Source of the DNA: CAZMJG01 sp964576365
Lineage (GTDB): Bacteria > Patescibacteriota > Microgenomatia > UBA1406 > GWC2-37-13
Length of the DNA stretch: 6,431 bases
Reading direction: 5' to 3'
Assembly: GCA_964576365.1 (NCBI GenBank)
Contig: CAZNUT010000050.1
Location: forward strand, 1-6,431
Part shown: piece by piece, positions 5,084 to 6,431 of the stretch
Position numbering within the stretch: the stretch's first letter is position 1
How the letters are laid out: each line of letters starts with the position of its first letter
Position numbers and translations under genes: made by a program
Notes under the pieces: generated by a model
Seen by the model: only the letters and a program-made list of their open reading frames with translations
Databases searched by the model: none
Told to the model about the DNA's origin: nothing

Positions 5084-5815
5084 TCAATACATTTTTGCCC
5101 TCACAAGAAATGAATGAAAACTCATGAGGAATGAATAAATGAAACCTTCTTTTCCGTCCATCCAACCCCCTTTAACAAAAAAAGTATATATGAATTTAGC
5201 AGGCGGGTATACAAGCAATTGAAATATATTTGTCTGCATTCCCTTCTTTTTCAGTTCATGCGCTCTCAATGTTGAATAACAATTTATTGCTTGTAAAAAA
5301 TCGGATACAGATACATGAGCGTAATGAATAAGTGGCGTCATCAATTGATCTGTGCTGGCACTGGTGACAAAGCGTTCGTGAACCGATCCTTCCCATTGTC
5401 CCACGCCTTTTTTATACAACCTTAAAAAACCCTTTTGAGCCGCCTTGGCAAGCTCTCCATGTCTCAGCTGCTTACCCAAAAAAATATCTACTCTTTTTAT
5501 AAATAAAGCTGCGTAATTATTTTGTGCGATCACATTTTGAATTTCGCGCGAAAGTTGAGTCGAAACCTCCTCATCAGCATCGATGTGCAAAATCCATCCA
5601 TGATCTACATGATTATCTGCACTGTTGCGTTGCGCTGCAAAATCTCCGTTTATTTTTCTTGACAGGAATCTAGCTCCCATTTTCTGTACTATTGATGCAG
5701 TTTGATCATTGCTTCCATCATCAATTACGATTATTTGATCACAAAAAGCAAGAGACTGAAGACATCGCTGAATATGTTTTTCCTCATTTCGTGTGAGAAC
5801 AATAGCTGTCAGCAT
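5084..5815 (-). CDS. Family 2 glycosyltransferase, WaaE/KdtX-like
   Basis: 243 residues with a GT-A fold. It opens with the family's TRNEE (8-12), then the nucleotide-binding VIDDGSNDQT (30-39), AAQRN (60-64), and the metal-binding DxD as HIDADEE (77-83). WEGSVHE (141-147) matches the conserved W-x-G-x-x-HE of the WaaE/beta-1,4-glucosyltransferase group. The C-terminus GGWMDGKEGFIYSFL (216-230) matches the group's amphipathic membrane-associating end. It probably transfers a hexose from a nucleotide sugar to a lipid-linked or core glycan on the cytosolic face, supplying the ligase-like protein encoded just downstream. The ATG at 5815 is supported by an extended -10 six bases upstream; no Shine-Dalgarno is present. 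The exact sugar and acceptor are unknown. Confidence 0.9.
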   Translation of the reverse strand: MLTAIVLTRNEEKHIQRCLQSLAFCDQIIVIDDGSNDQTASIVQKMGARFLSRKINGDFAAQRNSADNHVDHGWILHIDADEEVSTQLSREIQNVIAQNNYAALFIKRVDIFLGKQLRHGELAKAAQKGFLRLYKKGVGQWEGSVHERFVTSASTDQLMTPLIHYAHVSVSDFLQAINCYSTLRAHELKKKGMQTNIFQLLVYPPAKFIYTFFVKGGWMDGKEGFIYSFLMSFHSFLVRAKMY

Positions 5816-5821
5816 CTTCTC

Positions 5822-5830
5822 AGTATATCA
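5822..5830 (-). promoter_or_regulatory. Extended -10 promoter of the glycosyltransferase-ligase operon (leaderless)
   Basis: On the minus strand TGATATACT gives an extended -10, with TATACT at 5827-5822 and six bases before the ATG at 5815, placing +1 on the start codon. The TGA of this box is also the stop codon of the upstream 73-residue ORF. A weak -35 (TTGTGA or TGTGAC, 18-19 bp upstream) is possible. Confidence 0.6.
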
Positions 5831-6049
5831 AGAGGATACAAGCGAGTCACAAGAGAATTCGGTAACGACTAAAGAAGTTTCAGGGTTATATTCGTTAATA
5901 ACTTCGGCCTGGTATGCCACTTCCCGAATCGGACCAATCCATTGATTGTCGCCATCTATTTTTAATACACCTTCCCTATTTTTCAATCTATCCCTCCCAG
6001 AAAAATGCAGTACAGATTGTAAAACCCTTGGCTGATACTCGATGGTCAT
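5828..6049 (-). CDS. Small hypothetical protein, possibly 5'-truncated
   Basis: 73 residues, not recognised. It is soluble-looking, with no membrane segment or signal peptide, a basic stretch RDRLKNREG (19-27), and a hydrophilic, probably beta-rich middle (VLKIDGDNQWIGPI at 28-41). A -10-like TATACA (6063-6058) lies eight bases before the ATG, but no good -35 or SD is seen. The same frame stays open for 27 further codons to a TAG at 6131-6133, with no ATG, GTG or TTG in it. About 100 open codons in all is more than expected by chance in this AT-rich DNA, so the true product may start at an unusual codon or be the remnant of a longer gene. Its stop lies 12 bases before the glycosyltransferase start. 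It could also be a non-coding frame. Confidence 0.45.
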   Translation of the reverse strand: MTIEYQPRVLQSVLHFSGRDRLKNREGVLKIDGDNQWIGPIREVAYQAEVINEYNPETSLVVTEFSCDSLVSS

Positions 6050-6188
6050 ATGAAATCTGTATAACTTTTGACTGATAATTCTAGATAAATCGTTTGTCAG
6101 ATTCTGGACTCCACGTTCTCGGTCGCCCCACTACTAGCGGCAGAATGAAGATATAAAGACAATAAACTTATGACTAACACAGCTCTGA

Positions 6189-6230
6189 GTCTAAAGTCTA
6201 ATGTCTAAAGTCTAAAGTCTAAGGTCTAAT
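6189..6230. repeat. Tandem heptanucleotide array GTCTAAN x6
   Basis: Six uninterrupted 7-bp units: GTCTAAA, GTCTAAT, GTCTAAA, GTCTAAA, GTCTAAG, GTCTAAT. Only the last base of each unit varies. The unit length is not a multiple of three and each strand contains stops, so it is not coding. It resembles in style, not in sequence, the degenerate word arrays at 3028-3068 and 3114-3151. Confidence 0.9.
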
Positions 6231-6254
6231 GTGTGCACGCATCTGGACTTGCTC

Positions 6255-6337
6255 AACTCTCCGTTTACGATCCTGAACTTTGTGAAGGAGAGTAATTACG
6301 GAGAGTTAGTCCCGATGAGCTTAATAAGCGAATCGGG
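6255..6337 (+). ncRNA. Candidate structured RNA: two hairpins with GA/GA internal loops
   Basis: Hairpin A: AACTCTCCGT (6255-6264) pairs perfectly over 10 bp with ACGGAGAGTT (6298-6307). Inside it TTAC (6265-6268) pairs with GTAA (6292-6295), leaving a TT bulge; then a GA/GA 2x2 loop (6269-6270 with 6290-6291), then TCCT/AGGA. Hairpin B: CCCGAT (6311-6316) pairs with ATCGGG (6332-6337), with another GA/GA loop (6317-6318 with 6330-6331) and an apical GCTT-AAT-AAGC. Tandem G-A pairs form only on the plus strand (they would be U-C mismatches on the other), which suggests the orientation. A third stem ACCGT/ACGGT lies at 6383-6399. No known RNA family is recognised. The 6134-6431 region has no supported gene. 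Confidence 0.45.
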
Positions 6338-6431
6338 AAACCAGTAAACTATATAGTACGCTAAATCCTTAAATCTGTGGACACCGTTCGCCAGACGGTT
6401 GGTAAAAATGATTAAATCACTTGTAATGATA

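Noticed and set aside
6189..6230. Heptamer array read as iterons of a replication origin
   Set aside because: No Rep or DnaA gene, no DnaA boxes nearby, and similar word arrays occur in other spacers of the window.
6312..6333. Hammerhead-ribozyme-like core: CCGATGA, a GCTT/AAGC stem, then GAA
   Set aside because: Core position 4 is C instead of U, the base after GAA is T instead of A, and the flanks pair with each other to close a simple hairpin, leaving no stems I and III.
6408..6431. ATG near the right edge opening a plus-strand frame to the end of the window
   Set aside because: Only eight codons are visible, with no clear SD and no -10 box at leaderless distance; it cannot be judged without the next bases.

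Overview
The window reads as a compact stretch of an AT-rich bacterial chromosome. Several traits together fit Candidate Phyla Radiation (Patescibacteria, Parcubacteria-like) genomes: tRNA genes without encoded CCA, tiny spacers, genes that seem to start translation at the first base of the mRNA, TGA used as a normal stop, and spacers full of short degenerate word repeats and GC-rich palindromes. The phylum is an inference from style; there is no marker gene here.

Layout. 1-398: non-coding DNA with a tRNA-Gly(CCC) at 185-255. 399-1488, minus strand: a metal-response block. A MerR-family heavy-metal regulator (1048-1488) overlaps by ATGA a 22-residue, seven-cysteine metallothionein-like peptide (983-1051) preceded by a near-perfect Shine-Dalgarno. 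A TspO/MBR membrane protein (399-872) follows 110 bp further on. The regulator's promoter has the MerR-type 19-bp spacer, with a CueR-like dyad (ACCTTCC-N7-GGAATGT) between -35 and -10. 1611-2867, plus strand: a membrane-anchored GH18 glycosidase, divergent from the regulator. 2868-3156: a spacer with hairpins and degenerate repeats. 3157-3229: tRNA-Thr(CGT), followed after one base by a membrane-anchored protein with two Ig-like domains (3231-3941). 3913-5815, minus strand: an envelope-glycan pair, a family 2 glycosyltransferase (WaaE/KdtX-like) coupled to an O-antigen ligase/polymerase-like membrane protein. 5828-6049: a small unrecognised ORF. 6050-6431: a spacer with a heptanucleotide repeat array and a probable structured RNA.

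How the parts work together. The MerR regulator and the Cys-rich peptide look like a self-contained sense-and-sequester operon, most likely for copper-type (Cu/Ag/Au) ions judging by the operator. The GH18 enzyme, the Ig-like protein, the glycosyltransferase and the ligase-like protein all point to the cell envelope and surface glycans.

The most notable points are the tiny metallothionein-like gene, too short for routine gene calling; the consistent leaderless design (-10 box 6-7 bp before ATG at four unit heads, and one CDS 1 nt after a tRNA) beside a strong Shine-Dalgarno at the one gene inside an operon; and a two-hairpin element near the right edge in which both stems carry GA/GA internal loops.
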